Assembly (NCBI RefSeq): GCF_021401135.1
Contig: NZ_JACBFO010000002.1
Location: 558,001-622,000, forward strand
Source: Azonexus sp. R2A61
GTDB taxonomy: Bacteria > Pseudomonadota > Gammaproteobacteria > Burkholderiales > Rhodocyclaceae
Direction of reading: 5' to 3'
DNA: 64,000 nt
Positions 52,993-63,529 of the stretch are shown piece by piece (the stretch's first letter is position 1; the number at the start of each line of letters is the position of its first letter). Under the pieces are notes generated by a model. That model was not told where the DNA came from and made no database searches. It worked only from the letters and a program-made list of their open reading frames with translations. The translations under genes were made by a program, and so were the position numbers.

Positions 52993-54162
52993 TCATGTTT
53001 GTCGGGAATCCAAGGTTGAATCGTATGGGTTCAAAGGCGCGGGGCCATCCTGCGCCTTGCGACGGGCATCGGATTTAGCCCGGGCGTATTCGGCCAGTGT
53101 TTCGCGCAGAAGTTCAAGCCCCTGCCCCGAACGCGCGCTGATCCGAACCCGGCGGATATTACCATATTCATCCCGCTCGACCCCGGGCCCAGCCTCGGTC
53201 AGGTCGATCTTGTTCCAGACCACAACCTGCGGAACCGTGCCAGCGCCGATTTCATCGAGAACCTTGTCCACCTCGAGCATCTGCTCATCACGGGCATGAC
53301 TGGCGCTGTCGACGACGTGCAGCAGGATATCTGCATCCCCTGCCGCTTCCAGCGTGGCATGAAAGGCATCGACCAGCGAATGAGGAAGATCGCGAATGAA
53401 GCCGACGGTGTCGGAGAGAACAATATTGCCGCCCCCCTCGACCCACAATTTCCGGGAAGTGGTATCCAGCGTGGCAAACAGGCGATCTGCCGCATAGACG
53501 CCGGCATGCGTCAAGGCGTTGAACAGGGTCGACTTGCCGGCGTTTGTGTAACCAACCAGGGAAACGTTCAGCACATCGCCGCGCATCCGGGCCTTGCGCT
53601 GCACGCCCCGCTGCCGGTTCAGCCTTGCCAGACGCTCCTTGAGCAACTTCACCCGATTGCCAAGCAGACGGCGATCGGTTTCAAGCTGCGTTTCACCAGG
53701 ACCACGCATACCGATCCCGCCGCGCTGCCGCTCAAGGTGGGTCCAGCCCCGAACCAGACGGGTGGACAGGTGCTCAAGCTGCGCGAGTTCGACCTGCAAC
53801 TTGCCTTCGGCGCTCGCGGCACGCAATGCGAAGATATCGAGAATCAGGCTGGTGCGGTCGACAACCCGGCATTTCAATTCCCGTTCGAGATTGCGCTGCT
53901 GAGCCGGCGAAAGTTCATGATTGAAGATCACCAGTTGACCATCGGTTGCCGCCAGCATCGCCGCCACCTCGTCGACCTTGCCTTTGCCGGCATAGGTCTT
54001 GGGATCGGGACTGTGGCGACGGCCACGCACCTCGGCAACGACGATTCCGCCTGCCGATTCAGTCAGCAAACGAACTTCCTCGATACGGTCCTCGATATCG
54101 GCATCGCCAAAATCGAGTTGAACGATGACGGCGCGCTCGCCAGAAGCGGGACGCTCAAACAT
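52993..54162 (-). CDS. hflX: HflX ribosome-associated GTPase
   Basis: 389 residues. The N-terminal HflX domain (KTYAGKGKVDEVAAML, NHELSPAQQRNLERELKCRV), a coiled-coil linker (RGGIGMRGPGETQLETDRR) and the G domain (GYTNAGKSTLFNALT, DTVGFIRDLP) are all visible. Rescues or splits stalled 70S ribosomes in stress. Downstream of hfq with a hairpin between. Confidence 0.95.
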   Translation of the reverse strand: MFERPASGERAVIVQLDFGDADIEDRIEEVRLLTESAGGIVVAEVRGRRHSPDPKTYAGKGKVDEVAAMLAATDGQLVIFNHELSPAQQRNLERELKCRVVDRTSLILDIFALRAASAEGKLQVELAQLEHLSTRLVRGWTHLERQRGGIGMRGPGETQLETDRRLLGNRVKLLKERLARLNRQRGVQRKARMRGDVLNVSLVGYTNAGKSTLFNALTHAGVYAADRLFATLDTTSRKLWVEGGGNIVLSDTVGFIRDLPHSLVDAFHATLEAAGDADILLHVVDSASHARDEQMLEVDKVLDEIGAGTVPQVVVWNKIDLTEAGPGVERDEYGNIRRVRISARSGQGLELLRETLAEYARAKSDARRKAQDGPAPLNPYDSTLDSRQT

Positions 54163-54179
54163 ACCGGAAAAATCTTCGG

Positions 54180-54208
54180 AAAAAGCGGACCCCGCCGTGA
54201 CGGGGCCC
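54180..54208 (-). terminator. Intrinsic terminator or attenuator between hfq and hflX
   Basis: Read on the minus strand, an 8 bp stem GGGCCCCG/CGGGGTCC (one G-U pair; 54208-54201 and 54194-54187) with a 6 nt loop is followed by GCTTTTT. It lies in the 60 nt between the hfq stop and the hflX start, so part of hfq transcription should stop here. Confidence 0.65.
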
Positions 54209-54222
54209 TGCTGGGGAGCGGC

Positions 54223-54459
54223 TTATTCTGCGGCCTGCTCTTGCTGGATATTGACCGGCCGTGCGGGAACGACGGTCGAGATGGCATGCTTGTACACCAT
54301 CTGGGTCACGGTGTTCTTCAATAGAACGACGTACTGGTCGAAAGATTCGACCTGTCCCTGCAGCTTGATGCCGTTGACCAGGTAGATAGAAACGGGAACA
54401 TGCTCGCGACGCAAAGCATTGAGGAAGGGGTCTTGTAAAAGTTGCCCTTTGTTGCTCAT
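54223..54459 (-). CDS. hfq: RNA chaperone Hfq
   Basis: 78 residues, the full Sm fold: Sm1 ([27 protein letters not shown]) and Sm2 with the YKHAIST motif. The proximal-face [15 protein letters not shown] start is conserved. Short acidic/Gln tail. A good GGAG site lies upstream. Hexameric sRNA-mRNA matchmaker. Confidence 0.97.
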   Translation of the reverse strand: MSNKGQLLQDPFLNALRREHVPVSIYLVNGIKLQGQVESFDQYVVLLKNTVTQMVYKHAISTVVPARPVNIQQEQAAE

Positions 54460-54497
54460 GGTGTGGACTCCATGTGTGTTGTTTTATTGAGGGTCCT

Positions 54498-54527
54498 AAT
54501 GTACCCAAAATTGTTGGGGGATGCCAA
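54498..54527 (-). promoter_or_regulatory. Possible hfq promoter
   Basis: On the minus strand TTGGCA (54527-54522) and TACATT (54503-54498) with an 18 nt spacer lie between der and hfq. Only a fair match to sigma-70, but a local promoter is expected where a 73 nt gap interrupts an otherwise tight cluster. Confidence 0.35.
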
Positions 54528-54532
54528 AGATT

Positions 54533-55864
54533 TTACTTCTTGTCCTTGTCGGCGAAAGGATTCTTGGCCGCGACGAACTGGATGCGCAAAGGGGTTCCCT
54601 GAAGCTTGAACGCCTCCCGGAAGGTATGCTCGAGATAGCGCCGGTAGCTGTCCGCGATCTGGTCGACGGCATTGCCGTGAACGACGATGATCGGCGGGTT
54701 CGAGCCCCCCTGGTGGGCATAACGCGGCTTGGGCCGGAACAGACCATGCTTGGGCGGCGCCTGCTTGGCAATCGCATCGGACAGCACACGTGTCAGGCGC
54801 GGCGTAGACAGCTTGGTCATCGCCGCCGCATAGGCCGAATCGACTGACTTGAACAGGTTGTTCAGGCCAACGTTTTCGCGCGCCGAGATGAAATGGAATT
54901 TGGCGAAATCGAGGAACTTCAGCTTTCGTTGAAGGGTCTGGCGTGTCTGTTCGCGGACGTAAGCATCCAGACCATCCCATTTGTTCACCGCAACCACCAG
55001 CGCGCGGCCGGATTGCACGACGAAGTCCGCGATGTGGGCATCCTGGTCGGAAACATCCGCCTGGGCGTCGACCATCAGGATCACCACGTTGGCATCCTCA
55101 ACCGCTTTCAGGGTCTTCACGACCGAGAATTTCTCGATCGCCTCGAACACCTTGCCGCGCTTGCGCATACCAGCCGTATCGACGAGCACGTAATGACGGC
55201 CGGCCCGCTCGAAATCGATTTCGATCGAATCCCGGGTAGTGCCCGGCGCATCGAAGGCGATCACCCGCTCTTCGCCGAGCAACGTATTGATCAGCGTGGA
55301 CTTGCCGACATTCGGGCGACCGACGATCGCCACGCGGACCGCTTCGGTCGCGACCTCCTCATCCTCCGGCTCGGGGAATTCCTCAAGCGCCAGATCGACC
55401 AGATTGCGCACGCCGTCGCCGTGGGCGGCCGAAATGGCATACGGCTCGCCCAGCCCCAACTCGTGGAAATCGGCCTCGACCATGCCACGATTCAGCCCTT
55501 CGGCCTTGTTGACCGCAACAAGGACCGGGCGCTCCAGACGCCGCAGCTTGTTGGCGATTTCCTTGTCGTGCGGCGTGATTCCCGTCCGACCATCGACCAC
55601 GAAGATAACGGCATCCGCCTCGGCGATAGCCTGCTCGGTCTGGCGCGCCATTTCGTGCAGGATGCCATCCTTGACCAGCGGCTCGAAGCCGCCGGTATCG
55701 ACCACCAGATAGGGCTTCCGGCCAAGTCGGCCATGCCCGTAGTGGCGGTCTCGCGTCAGCCCCGGCAGATCGGCAACAATCGCGTCGCGCGAGCGGGTCA
55801 GGCGGTTGAACAGGGTGGATTTGCCGACATTGGGTCGGCCTACCAGAACGATGGTCGGTTTCAT
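54533..55864 (-). CDS. der: Der (EngA) double-GTPase ribosome assembly factor
   Basis: 443 residues with two tandem G domains ([15 protein letters not shown] at the start and [19 protein letters not shown] near 180) and a C-terminal KH-like domain. The tail is basic ([10 protein letters not shown]). Needed for 50S subunit maturation. Overlaps bamB by 4 nt. Confidence 0.97.
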   Translation of the reverse strand: MKPTIVLVGRPNVGKSTLFNRLTRSRDAIVADLPGLTRDRHYGHGRLGRKPYLVVDTGGFEPLVKDGILHEMARQTEQAIAEADAVIFVVDGRTGITPHDKEIANKLRRLERPVLVAVNKAEGLNRGMVEADFHELGLGEPYAISAAHGDGVRNLVDLALEEFPEPEDEEVATEAVRVAIVGRPNVGKSTLINTLLGEERVIAFDAPGTTRDSIEIDFERAGRHYVLVDTAGMRKRGKVFEAIEKFSVVKTLKAVEDANVVILMVDAQADVSDQDAHIADFVVQSGRALVVAVNKWDGLDAYVREQTRQTLQRKLKFLDFAKFHFISARENVGLNNLFKSVDSAYAAAMTKLSTPRLTRVLSDAIAKQAPPKHGLFRPKPRYAHQGGSNPPIIVVHGNAVDQIADSYRRYLEHTFREAFKLQGTPLRIQFVAAKNPFADKDKK

Positions 55865-57024
55865 TTCGGCTCGATCAGGCGAAGTTCGCCACCGCTGGTC
55901 TGAACCAGGAAGGCCGAATCGAACACTTTCACCGGTGCCTTGATCGGCTCGCCGTCCGTTTTCTGGCGCCCGACGAAAGCCCCCTCGTCACGCGACAGGA
56001 AGTGCACATAACCCTCGGCATCACCCACCGCGACATACCCGAGACGTACCGCGGGTGCCGAAACGCGTCGGTTCTTCAACTTGTCCTGCTTCCACAGGCT
56101 GCTGCCCGAAAGTCGGTCGAGGCCGTAGACGACGCCCTGATCGTCCGTGACGAACAGGTAGCGACCATCCAGCGCCAGGCCGACCGAAGACGAAATGTCA
56201 CGCGACCAGATCAGGCTGCCGCCCTGCGCCATGTCGAAGCAGGCCACCCGCCCTTGAAAGGCCACGGCACACAGTTGCGAGCCTTCCATCACCGGCGGCG
56301 CCACGACATCAGCCACCCGGTCGAGTTCGGTCGCCCCCTTCGGCAACGCGACGGCACCCTCCCAGACCGGTGCGCCGTTCTGCAGGGACATGGCAACGAT
56401 CTTGCCGCCCGGGAAGCCGGCAAAGACGAAACGATCGGCAAAAACCGGAGCACTTGTCGTACGGACCGACAGCGCCGGCGTCGAACGCTGATAGACCCAT
56501 TTTCGGGCACCATCCTCAAGACCGAACAGGAAGATGCTGTTGTCACCGCTGCGCACGGCGACGCCTTCGTCACCGACGGTCGGCGGGGCCAGCACCTCGC
56601 TGTTCACCCGTGCCTGCCAGCGCGGCTTGCCATCCTCTGCCGAAAAAGCCAGCACCTCGCCTTTTGGCGTACCGACCACCACCAGACGGTCATTGGCACC
56701 GACGCCGGCCGACAGCGGCTGGCCGACATCGATCTTCCAGACACGCTTGCCCCCCTCGAACTTCTCCAGTACGCCCTTGCCGGCGGCGGCGTAAACGGCG
56801 TCACCGACCGTTGCCGGCACGAAAACCATATCGTTGCCGGCCTTGGGCACGCTGACCGACCAGCGGGTCGTGAATTCGGTTCCTGCGGTCAACGGCGGCA
56901 AGGGCGACATTTTGGGGCCCGACGAACCGAAGGGATTGATGGCATCCAGCGCATTCGACATCGTGCTGCAGCCACCAGCCGCCAGCACCGACAATACGGC
57001 AAGCGTGATCAGACGACTACGCAT
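55861..57024 (-). CDS. bamB: BamB outer-membrane assembly lipoprotein
   Basis: 387 residues. Lipobox near residue 19 (LAAGGC), then repeated PQQ-like beta-propeller blades with [22 protein letters not shown] and [11 protein letters not shown] repeats. Component of the BAM complex at the inner face of the outer membrane. Sits between yfgM and der, the standard order. Confidence 0.95.
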   Translation of the reverse strand: MRSRLITLAVLSVLAAGGCSTMSNALDAINPFGSSGPKMSPLPPLTAGTEFTTRWSVSVPKAGNDMVFVPATVGDAVYAAAGKGVLEKFEGGKRVWKIDVGQPLSAGVGANDRLVVVGTPKGEVLAFSAEDGKPRWQARVNSEVLAPPTVGDEGVAVRSGDNSIFLFGLEDGARKWVYQRSTPALSVRTTSAPVFADRFVFAGFPGGKIVAMSLQNGAPVWEGAVALPKGATELDRVADVVAPPVMEGSQLCAVAFQGRVACFDMAQGGSLIWSRDISSSVGLALDGRYLFVTDDQGVVYGLDRLSGSSLWKQDKLKNRRVSAPAVRLGYVAVGDAEGYVHFLSRDEGAFVGRQKTDGEPIKAPVKVFDSAFLVQTSGGELRLIEPK

Positions 57025-57665
57025 CAGGCGGCCTCGCCCATACTGTCGAGTTTCTGTTGCAACAACTCGCGCGAAGCGGCGTTCGCCGGTTCGCCCATTT
57101 TTTCCAGCGCCGTCCGGTAAGCGTCACGCGCATCGTTCCTTTTCCCTTGTGCTGCCAGCACATCGCCCTTCGCTTCGAGGAAACGGGCATCAAAAGCGGC
57201 CGCGTGACCGCCATCGAGCTGCTTCAACGCCTCGTCATACGCCTTTTCGTCGAGCAACACGGCAGCCAGACGCAGACGGGCGACATCCCGAACCTCATCC
57301 TTGGCATTGTCCGCCGCCCAACTCAGCTGCGCCCGCGCAGTCTTCAAGTCACCGCTGTCAAAGGATTGCCGGGCGGCCAGCAAGGCGCCCATGCCAGCAT
57401 AGCTGCTGCGACCGTATTTCTCGGTCAACTCGCCCGCCAGCGACTTGATTTTCTGCGCATCGCGCGCGTCGACCGCATGTTCGAGCGCGTCGAACACCGC
57501 CGCCGCCTTGCCCGACTCGCCATCCTGATACCAGTTCCAGCCACGCCAGCCGACGACGGCAACGGCAACGGCCAGCAGCAGGCTGGTCACCAGATTGCCA
57601 TACGCGTTCCACCAGGCCTTGATGGAGTCGATCTGTTCCTGCTCTTCGAGGTCGTAATGCGCCAT
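57024..57665 (-). CDS. YfgM/ancillary SecYEG translocon subunit family, TPR protein
   Basis: 213 residues: a cytoplasmic N-terminus (LEEQEQIDSIKAWWNAYGN), one membrane helix (LVTSLLLAVAVAVVGWRGW) and periplasmic TPR repeats. In E. coli YfgM touches SecYEG and periplasmic chaperones. 1-nt overlap of stop and bamB start. Confidence 0.9.
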   Translation of the reverse strand: MAHYDLEEQEQIDSIKAWWNAYGNLVTSLLLAVAVAVVGWRGWNWYQDGESGKAAAVFDALEHAVDARDAQKIKSLAGELTEKYGRSSYAGMGALLAARQSFDSGDLKTARAQLSWAADNAKDEVRDVARLRLAAVLLDEKAYDEALKQLDGGHAAAFDARFLEAKGDVLAAQGKRNDARDAYRTALEKMGEPANAASRELLQQKLDSMGEAA

Positions 57666-57670
57666 GCGAC

Positions 57671-58960
57671 TTATTCCTCTTCATCCGAATCAATGAGTTG
57701 TCCGATGATCGCTTCCGCCAGATCATCAACCTTCAATTTGCGCTGCTCGATCCCTTCCTCGCGCAACGCCTTCAACTGCGCTTCACCGGTCGCGGCCTCG
57801 TCGTCGCCGATCACGACGGCAAAGGTTGCACCGCTGGCATCCGCCTTCTTCATCTGCGACTTGAAGGAACCGCCCCCGCAATGCAACAGCACGTTCAGCC
57901 CCTGATCGCGCAAGCCTTCGGCCACGCGGAAAGCCAGACGCGACGCCGCATCGCCCTGGTGCACGAGATACACATCCGGCGCCGCTGCCTGCGGCTCGCC
58001 GCCGGATTCGCGAATCAGCGCAACCAGCCGCTCGACGCCCATTGCAAATCCGCAGGCGGGCGTGGATTTCCCCCCCAATTGCCCGACCAGGCCATCGTAT
58101 CGACCGCCGGCGCAAACCGTACCCTGGGCGCCAAGCTTGTCGGTCACCCATTCGAAAACGGTCAGGTTGTAGTAATCGAGACCGCGGACCAGACGCGGGT
58201 TGATCGTAAACGGCACGCCGGCATCCTTGAGCACGCGCTGCACGCCCTCGAAATGCGCCAGCGACTCGGCACCCAGATAATCGATCAGCTTCGGCGCTGC
58301 GGCGCACATCGCCTGCAAGGCCGGATTCTTGGTATCCAGGATGCGCAGCGGATTGGTGTGCAGGCGACGCTTTGCATCGTCATCGAGGATGTCGACATGG
58401 CCCTCGAAATAGGCGATCAACGCGGCACGATGCTGGGCACGCTCGTCAGGCTGCCCCAGGCTGTTGATTTGCAGTTCGATGCCGTCAAGCCCGAGGTCAG
58501 CCCACAGACGGGCCCCCATCAGGATCATTTCGGCATCGACATCCGGACCGGCAAAACCGAAGGCTTCGACCCCGACCTGATGGAACTGCCGGTAACGCCC
58601 TTTTTGTGGCCGCTCGTGCCGGAACATCGGCCCCATGTAATACAAGCGACGGGGTTGCTGGGCCGCCAGGCTGTGCTGGATGAGCGCGCGGACGCAGCCG
58701 GCTGTACCCTCCGGACGCAAGGTCAGCTGTTCGCCATTGAGGCTGTCTTCAAAGGAATACATTTCCTTCTCAACGATATCGGTGACTTCGCCGATGGCGC
58801 GCTTGAACAGCGGCGTCGGTTCGACGATCGGCATGCGGATCGGCCGGTAGCCGTAAGCCTTCAGCCAGGAACGGACGGTATCCTCGAACAGTTCCCAGAA
58901 TTCGGCTTCGTCCGGCAGGATGTCGTTCATCCCGCGCACGGACTGTAAGGTCTGACTCAT
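57671..58960 (-). CDS. hisS: Histidyl-tRNA synthetase
   Basis: 429 residues. Class II motif 1 ([21 protein letters not shown]), motif 2 ([12 protein letters not shown] and [14 protein letters not shown]), the histidine motif [15 protein letters not shown], motif 3 ([12 protein letters not shown]) and the C-terminal anticodon domain are present. Overlaps ispG by 4 nt. Confidence 0.97.
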   Translation of the reverse strand: MSQTLQSVRGMNDILPDEAEFWELFEDTVRSWLKAYGYRPIRMPIVEPTPLFKRAIGEVTDIVEKEMYSFEDSLNGEQLTLRPEGTAGCVRALIQHSLAAQQPRRLYYMGPMFRHERPQKGRYRQFHQVGVEAFGFAGPDVDAEMILMGARLWADLGLDGIELQINSLGQPDERAQHRAALIAYFEGHVDILDDDAKRRLHTNPLRILDTKNPALQAMCAAAPKLIDYLGAESLAHFEGVQRVLKDAGVPFTINPRLVRGLDYYNLTVFEWVTDKLGAQGTVCAGGRYDGLVGQLGGKSTPACGFAMGVERLVALIRESGGEPQAAAPDVYLVHQGDAASRLAFRVAEGLRDQGLNVLLHCGGGSFKSQMKKADASGATFAVVIGDDEAATGEAQLKALREEGIEQRKLKVDDLAEAIIGQLIDSDEEE

Positions 58961-60189
58961 GCTTGCAACTTCTTCTTGTAAGTGCGCTCAACGTAGCGCT
59001 CGATGATTTCCTTGAACTCGCCGGTAACGTTCTCGCCCTTCAGCGTGACCGTCTTTTCGCCGTCTTCGTAGACCGGCATCGATGGCGCTTCGCCGGTCCC
59101 CGGCAACGAGATGCCGATATTGGCATGTTTCGATTCGCCGGGACCGTTGACGATGCACCCCATCACGGCAAGCGTCATGTTTTCCGCGCCATCGTAGCGC
59201 AGTTTCCATTCCGGCATGCGGGCACGCACGAAATCCTGGACTTCACCGGCCAGTTCCTGGAACAGCGTCGATGTCGTCCGGCCGCAACCCGGGCAAGCCG
59301 CAACCATCGGCGTGAACGCGCGCAACCCCATGGTCTGCAGGATTTCCTGGGCAACCACGACCTCCTGCGTACGCGCACCGCCGGGCTCCGGCGTCAACGA
59401 CACGCGTATCGTATCGCCGATCCCCTCCTGGAGCAGAACGGACAATGCTGCGGTCGACGCGACGATCCCCTTGGATCCCATCCCGGCCTCGGTCAGGCCA
59501 AGATGCAGCGCGTAATCGGCACGACGGGACAGTTCACGGTAAATGGCAATCAGATCCTGCACGCTGGACACCTTGCAGGAGAGAATGATGCGCTCGCCCG
59601 CCAAACCGACCTCTTCGGCCTTGGCGGCAGATTCGAGCGCGGAAGTCACCATTGCGTGGCGCATCATTTCAGTGGCGTCGAGCGGCTGCGCAAGACGGGA
59701 GTTTTCGTCCATGACGCGGGCCAGCAGATCCTGATCGAGGCTCCCCCAATTGACGCCAATGCGCACCGGCTTGTCGTAACGGCAAGCCAGTTCGACCATC
59801 TGCGCGAACTGCTCGTCCTTCTTCTTGCCGAAACCGACATTGCCCGGATTGATCCGGTACTTGGCCAGCGCCTCGGCGCAGGCCGGATGCTCGGTCAACA
59901 GACGATGGCCGTTGTAATGGAAATCGCCAATCAACGGGACATCGCAATTCATCTTGTCCAGATGGTCGCGGATCAGCGGAACCGCCGCCGCCGCCTCTGG
60001 GGTATTCACCGTGATGCGGACCAGTTCCGAGCCGGCCCGGGCCAGTTCGGCGCATTGAATCGCGGTTTTCAGATAATCCGCGGTATCGGTATTGGTCATC
60101 GACTGAACGACCACCGGCGCATCGCCGCCGAGACGAACATGGCCAATACTGCAGGCACGCGTCGCCCGCTTGCTGATCAGACTCAACAT
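58957..60189 (-). CDS. ispG: 4-hydroxy-3-methylbut-2-en-1-yl diphosphate synthase
   Basis: 410 residues. TIM-barrel N-terminus ([16 protein letters not shown]) and the Fe-S domain with CPGCGRTT and [10 protein letters not shown], which hold the [4Fe-4S] cluster. Penultimate step of the MEP isoprenoid pathway. Starts one base after the rodZ-like stop. Confidence 0.97.
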   Translation of the reverse strand: MLSLISKRATRACSIGHVRLGGDAPVVVQSMTNTDTADYLKTAIQCAELARAGSELVRITVNTPEAAAAVPLIRDHLDKMNCDVPLIGDFHYNGHRLLTEHPACAEALAKYRINPGNVGFGKKKDEQFAQMVELACRYDKPVRIGVNWGSLDQDLLARVMDENSRLAQPLDATEMMRHAMVTSALESAAKAEEVGLAGERIILSCKVSSVQDLIAIYRELSRRADYALHLGLTEAGMGSKGIVASTAALSVLLQEGIGDTIRVSLTPEPGGARTQEVVVAQEILQTMGLRAFTPMVAACPGCGRTTSTLFQELAGEVQDFVRARMPEWKLRYDGAENMTLAVMGCIVNGPGESKHANIGISLPGTGEAPSMPVYEDGEKTVTLKGENVTGEFKEIIERYVERTYKKKLQA

Positions 60190-61098
60190 TTACTCCAGAA
60201 CCAGTCGGGCAACATCGCCGCGCGTGTACGACGCCAGATCCACCGGCTGCCCGCGCAGAAAGAGTTTGACGCCCGGCGCATAACCGATGGCGACGGACAA
60301 GGGCCCCTTGCCGCTCTGCAGCACCGGCTCGCCCCCCGCAGCCACCCGCTGGGACAACAGCACGGCACCATCGCCATCCTTGACTTCAAGCCACGATTCC
60401 TGCGTCACCACGAAGCGCAGTTGCGGCACGGCATTTGCTGCGACGGCGGCAGGCTCCTGGGCAGGAAGCGACGGCGTTTCACCAAGCGAACCACCCGATA
60501 CGGCAGCCGTATCGCCAACCGCCTGCGGCATCATCGTCTGCTCGGCACTGCTGCCAGGAGGAAATGCCGGTTCGACAGGGGAAGTCTGTGCCACCTGTTC
60601 AACGGGAGCCTCCTTCCGCGACAGGCTGTCGACCAGGGATTGCGCACCTTCGCGCAAGGCGGCCAGGTCGTTCGGCAACAGGAAATAAGCCAGCACCGCC
60701 AGGATCACCAGCACGCCGCCGAACAGCACGACCGCCCTGTCGCGAGGACGGGAACTGACCGGTACGGTGTCGAGCGAAGACTCGGGAACCGCCAGTGTGT
60801 CGACCGGCTTGCTCAGCACGACGTCGAGCTCGGCCATCAGCGGCGCCGGGTCCACGTGCATCAGCCGCGCATAGTTGCGTACGAAACCCCGGGTGAACGT
60901 ATGTCCCGGCAAGGCATCCCACTCGCCGCGTTCGACCGATTCAACCTGGCGCTGCCCCAGCTTGAGGGTCTGCGCGATGTCCGCCACCTGAAGGCCGGCG
61001 GCTTCACGCGCCTTACGCAGGATCTCGCCGACCGATATCCTGACGACGGCGGGGATCGACTCGGGCTGTTCGGGCGCGTCTTCGATCTGCTCGCTCAT
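60190..61098 (-). CDS. rodZ: RodZ-like membrane helix-turn-helix protein
   Basis: 302 residues. A cytoplasmic HTH_25 domain (about 22-90, VGEILRKAREAAGLQVADIAQTL), one membrane helix (AVVLFGGVLVILAVLAYFLLP, near 130), a Ser/Pro/Glu-rich periplasmic linker and a C-terminal DUF4115 beta domain. RodZ couples MreB to the cell-wall elongation machinery. Placement between pilW and ispG is the common order. Confidence 0.9.
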   Translation of the reverse strand: MSEQIEDAPEQPESIPAVVRISVGEILRKAREAAGLQVADIAQTLKLGQRQVESVERGEWDALPGHTFTRGFVRNYARLMHVDPAPLMAELDVVLSKPVDTLAVPESSLDTVPVSSRPRDRAVVLFGGVLVILAVLAYFLLPNDLAALREGAQSLVDSLSRKEAPVEQVAQTSPVEPAFPPGSSAEQTMMPQAVGDTAAVSGGSLGETPSLPAQEPAAVAANAVPQLRFVVTQESWLEVKDGDGAVLLSQRVAAGGEPVLQSGKGPLSVAIGYAPGVKLFLRGQPVDLASYTRGDVARLVLE

Positions 61099-61928
61099 TC
61101 AAACTGTCCCTTGAGGAATTCCTGATACTCGGGCGAAGTCGGATACCGTGTCCGCAACTGGGAGATGTAACTGCTCTCGACCAGCCGGTCGCCCAACTTG
61201 TGTTCGAGACGGATACCCAGCCACAACGCCTCGGCCGTCGGCGGCTCCATCATGCGCAACGCATCGCTGAGATAAATCTTGGCTTCGCCGAGAATCCCGC
61301 GTTGATAGAAAAGGCGGGCCAACTGGTAACGCGCCTGCATCGCACCGTCGCGCGACAACTGCACGGCCTGAAGCAGATAGCGCTGGGCGCCGTCCAGATC
61401 ACCGGCCTTCAACGCGCAGGTACCGGCATTGGCATAGGCACGATCGGGCGTTTCGTACAACGGGTTCTTCAAGGCGTTCAGGAAATAGCTGATCGATTGC
61501 GACTCCTTGCCGATGCTGCAAAGGAACCAGCCATAGTTGTTATTGACTTCCGGGTCATCGGGCGAACGGTCCAGCGCGCGCCTGAAATCGGCTTCCGCCT
61601 TGGCCTGCTCCCTTAACGAGGCATAGACCAGGCCACGTACGCTATAAGCCGGAAAATATTCGGGATCGATTTCCAGTGCGCTCGTCAGATGGTCAAGCGC
61701 CGCGGCAGGATTGCCGGCCTGGTAATACAACGAGCCCAATTCGGTATGAATTTTGGCGCGACTGCGCGGATCGGCCTTGGAAGGTCCTTGCTGCCCCGCT
61801 TCCGACTGGCCGAAATTGGCCGGCAATTGTCCCTGCTGATTGCCGGACTGGGGCGCATTGCTCGAACAGGCGGCCAATCCGGCAACGACGATTGCTGCGG
61901 TCAACCGGCCAAGGAAGGAAAATTTCAT
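61095..61928 (-). CDS. pilW: Type IV pilus biogenesis/stability lipoprotein (PilW/PilF)
   Basis: 277 residues from ATG 61928; an upstream extension overlaps rlmN and is rejected. Lipobox LAAC (near 18), then six TPR repeats beginning [21 protein letters not shown]. Needed to assemble or stabilise the PilQ secretin. Overlaps both rlmN and rodZ by 4 nt. Confidence 0.92.
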   Translation of the reverse strand: MKFSFLGRLTAAIVVAGLAACSSNAPQSGNQQGQLPANFGQSEAGQQGPSKADPRSRAKIHTELGSLYYQAGNPAAALDHLTSALEIDPEYFPAYSVRGLVYASLREQAKAEADFRRALDRSPDDPEVNNNYGWFLCSIGKESQSISYFLNALKNPLYETPDRAYANAGTCALKAGDLDGAQRYLLQAVQLSRDGAMQARYQLARLFYQRGILGEAKIYLSDALRMMEPPTAEALWLGIRLEHKLGDRLVESSYISQLRTRYPTSPEYQEFLKGQFE

Positions 61929-63019
61929 GTCCTGATCTCCTGCAAGGGTATCGTCCGGCCAGCCGTCCGTCGGGTCTTGTCCCGGACCTGTCCAGCCAAC
62001 TGGCCGCAAGCGGCATCGATGTCGTCACCGCGCGTCTTGCGCGTCGTCGTGACAATGCCCGCCTGTATCAGAATGTCGGCAAAGCGCCGCACCCGATCCG
62101 CCGGCGAACGCCGGAACGGCGATCCCGGAAACGGGTTGAAGGGAATCAGATTGAACTTGCACGGCACATCGCGCACCAGCGCGAGCAATTCGCGGGCATG
62201 AGCATCGGCATCATTGATGCCGGCCATCATCGTGTATTCGAAAGTAATGAAGTCGCGCGGCGCTTTTTCCAGATAGCGCCGACACGCGGCCATCAGGTCT
62301 TTCAGCGGATATTTCTGGTTGATCGGCACCAACTGGTCGCGCAAGGCATCGTTCGGCGCGTGCAGGGATACCGCCAGTGCGACCGGACACGCTTCGCGCA
62401 AACGGTCCATCACCGGCACCAGACCGGAAGTGGAGACCGTGACGCGGCGCCGGGACAACCCGTAGGCATTGTCGTCGAGCATCAGGCGCAGCGCTGCGAC
62501 CGTGTTGTCGAAATTGGCGAGCGGCTCGCCCATGCCCATCATGACGACATTGGAAATTACCCGTTCGTCGCCGTGGACCGCACCAAGGGCCGCATTGGCC
62601 TGCCACAGCTGACCGATGATCTCGGCCACCGTCAGGTTGCGGTTGAAGCCCTGCTTGCCGGTCGAACAGAAAGCGCAATCGAGGGCGCAGCCAGCCTGCG
62701 TGGAAATGCACAGGGTGCCCCGGTCGTCTTCGGGAATGAACACCGTCTCGACCGCATTGCCGTTGCCGACATCGATCAGGAACTTGCGCGTACCGTCGTC
62801 GGACAACTTGTCCGACACGACGGCAGGCGGCACCACGACCGCCCGCGCCCTGAGCTTTTCGCGCAGGCTCTTGGCGAGGTCGGTCATGGCATCGAAATCC
62901 GCCACGCCGGAACGATGCATCCAGCGCAATACCTGGCGTGCCCGGAAGGGCTTTTCGCCCTGCTCGGCAAACCAGGCAGTCAGGCTTTCGGCATCGAAAT
63001 CCAGCAGATTGACGGACAT
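61925..63019 (-). CDS. rlmN: Dual-specificity 23S rRNA/tRNA adenine-C2 methyltransferase
   Basis: 364 residues. The radical SAM motif C-x3-C-x2-C is CALDCAFC, preceded by CISTQAG and followed by [29 protein letters not shown] and the C-terminal catalytic cysteine region ([12 protein letters not shown]) are also present. Methylates A2503 of 23S rRNA and A37 of some tRNAs. Confidence 0.96.
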   Translation of the reverse strand: MSVNLLDFDAESLTAWFAEQGEKPFRARQVLRWMHRSGVADFDAMTDLAKSLREKLRARAVVVPPAVVSDKLSDDGTRKFLIDVGNGNAVETVFIPEDDRGTLCISTQAGCALDCAFCSTGKQGFNRNLTVAEIIGQLWQANAALGAVHGDERVISNVVMMGMGEPLANFDNTVAALRLMLDDNAYGLSRRRVTVSTSGLVPVMDRLREACPVALAVSLHAPNDALRDQLVPINQKYPLKDLMAACRRYLEKAPRDFITFEYTMMAGINDADAHARELLALVRDVPCKFNLIPFNPFPGSPFRRSPADRVRRFADILIQAGIVTTTRKTRGDDIDAACGQLAGQVRDKTRRTAGRTIPLQEIRT

Positions 63020-63028
63020 CGTATCTTC

Positions 63029-63457
63029 TTAGCGGCCAGCGTAAATGTTATGACCCGGGAAGAAGAAGGCGGTTTCGACAGCGGCCGTTTCCGGGGCATC
63101 GGAACCGTGCACGGCATTGGCGTCGATCGACTCGGCGAAATCGGCGCGGATGGTGCCCGGCGCGGCCTTCTTCGGATCGGTGGCGCCCATCAGTTCGCGG
63201 TTCTTGGCGATGGCATCTTCACCTTCCAGAATCTGCACCATGACCGGACCGGAGATCATGAAGGAAACCAGATCCTTGAAGAAGGGACGCTCCTTATGCA
63301 CGGCGTAGAACTGACCGGCTTCCTGCTCGGACAGCCAGATCATCTTGGAAGCGATGACCTTCAGGCCGGCCGCTTCGAAACGGGCGTAAATCTGGCCGAT
63401 GACGTTCTTCTTGACGGCATCCGGCTTGATGATGGAAAGGGTGCGTTCGATAGCCAT
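63029..63457 (-). CDS. ndk: Nucleoside diphosphate kinase
   Basis: 142 residues. The catalytic histidine is in NAVHGSDA, with the N-terminal [15 protein letters not shown] and the [17 protein letters not shown] segment. Balances NTP pools. A GGAG site precedes the ATG, and the 72 nt upstream gap probably holds its promoter. Confidence 0.97.
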   Translation of the reverse strand: MAIERTLSIIKPDAVKKNVIGQIYARFEAAGLKVIASKMIWLSEQEAGQFYAVHKERPFFKDLVSFMISGPVMVQILEGEDAIAKNRELMGATDPKKAAPGTIRADFAESIDANAVHGSDAPETAAVETAFFFPGHNIYAGR

Positions 63458-63529
63458 GTGTTTGCTCCGAAAAAGCTAGTCGGTTGAAAAACGGGGAATT
63501 TTAGCAGACAAGTCCCCCGGACGTCCGCC

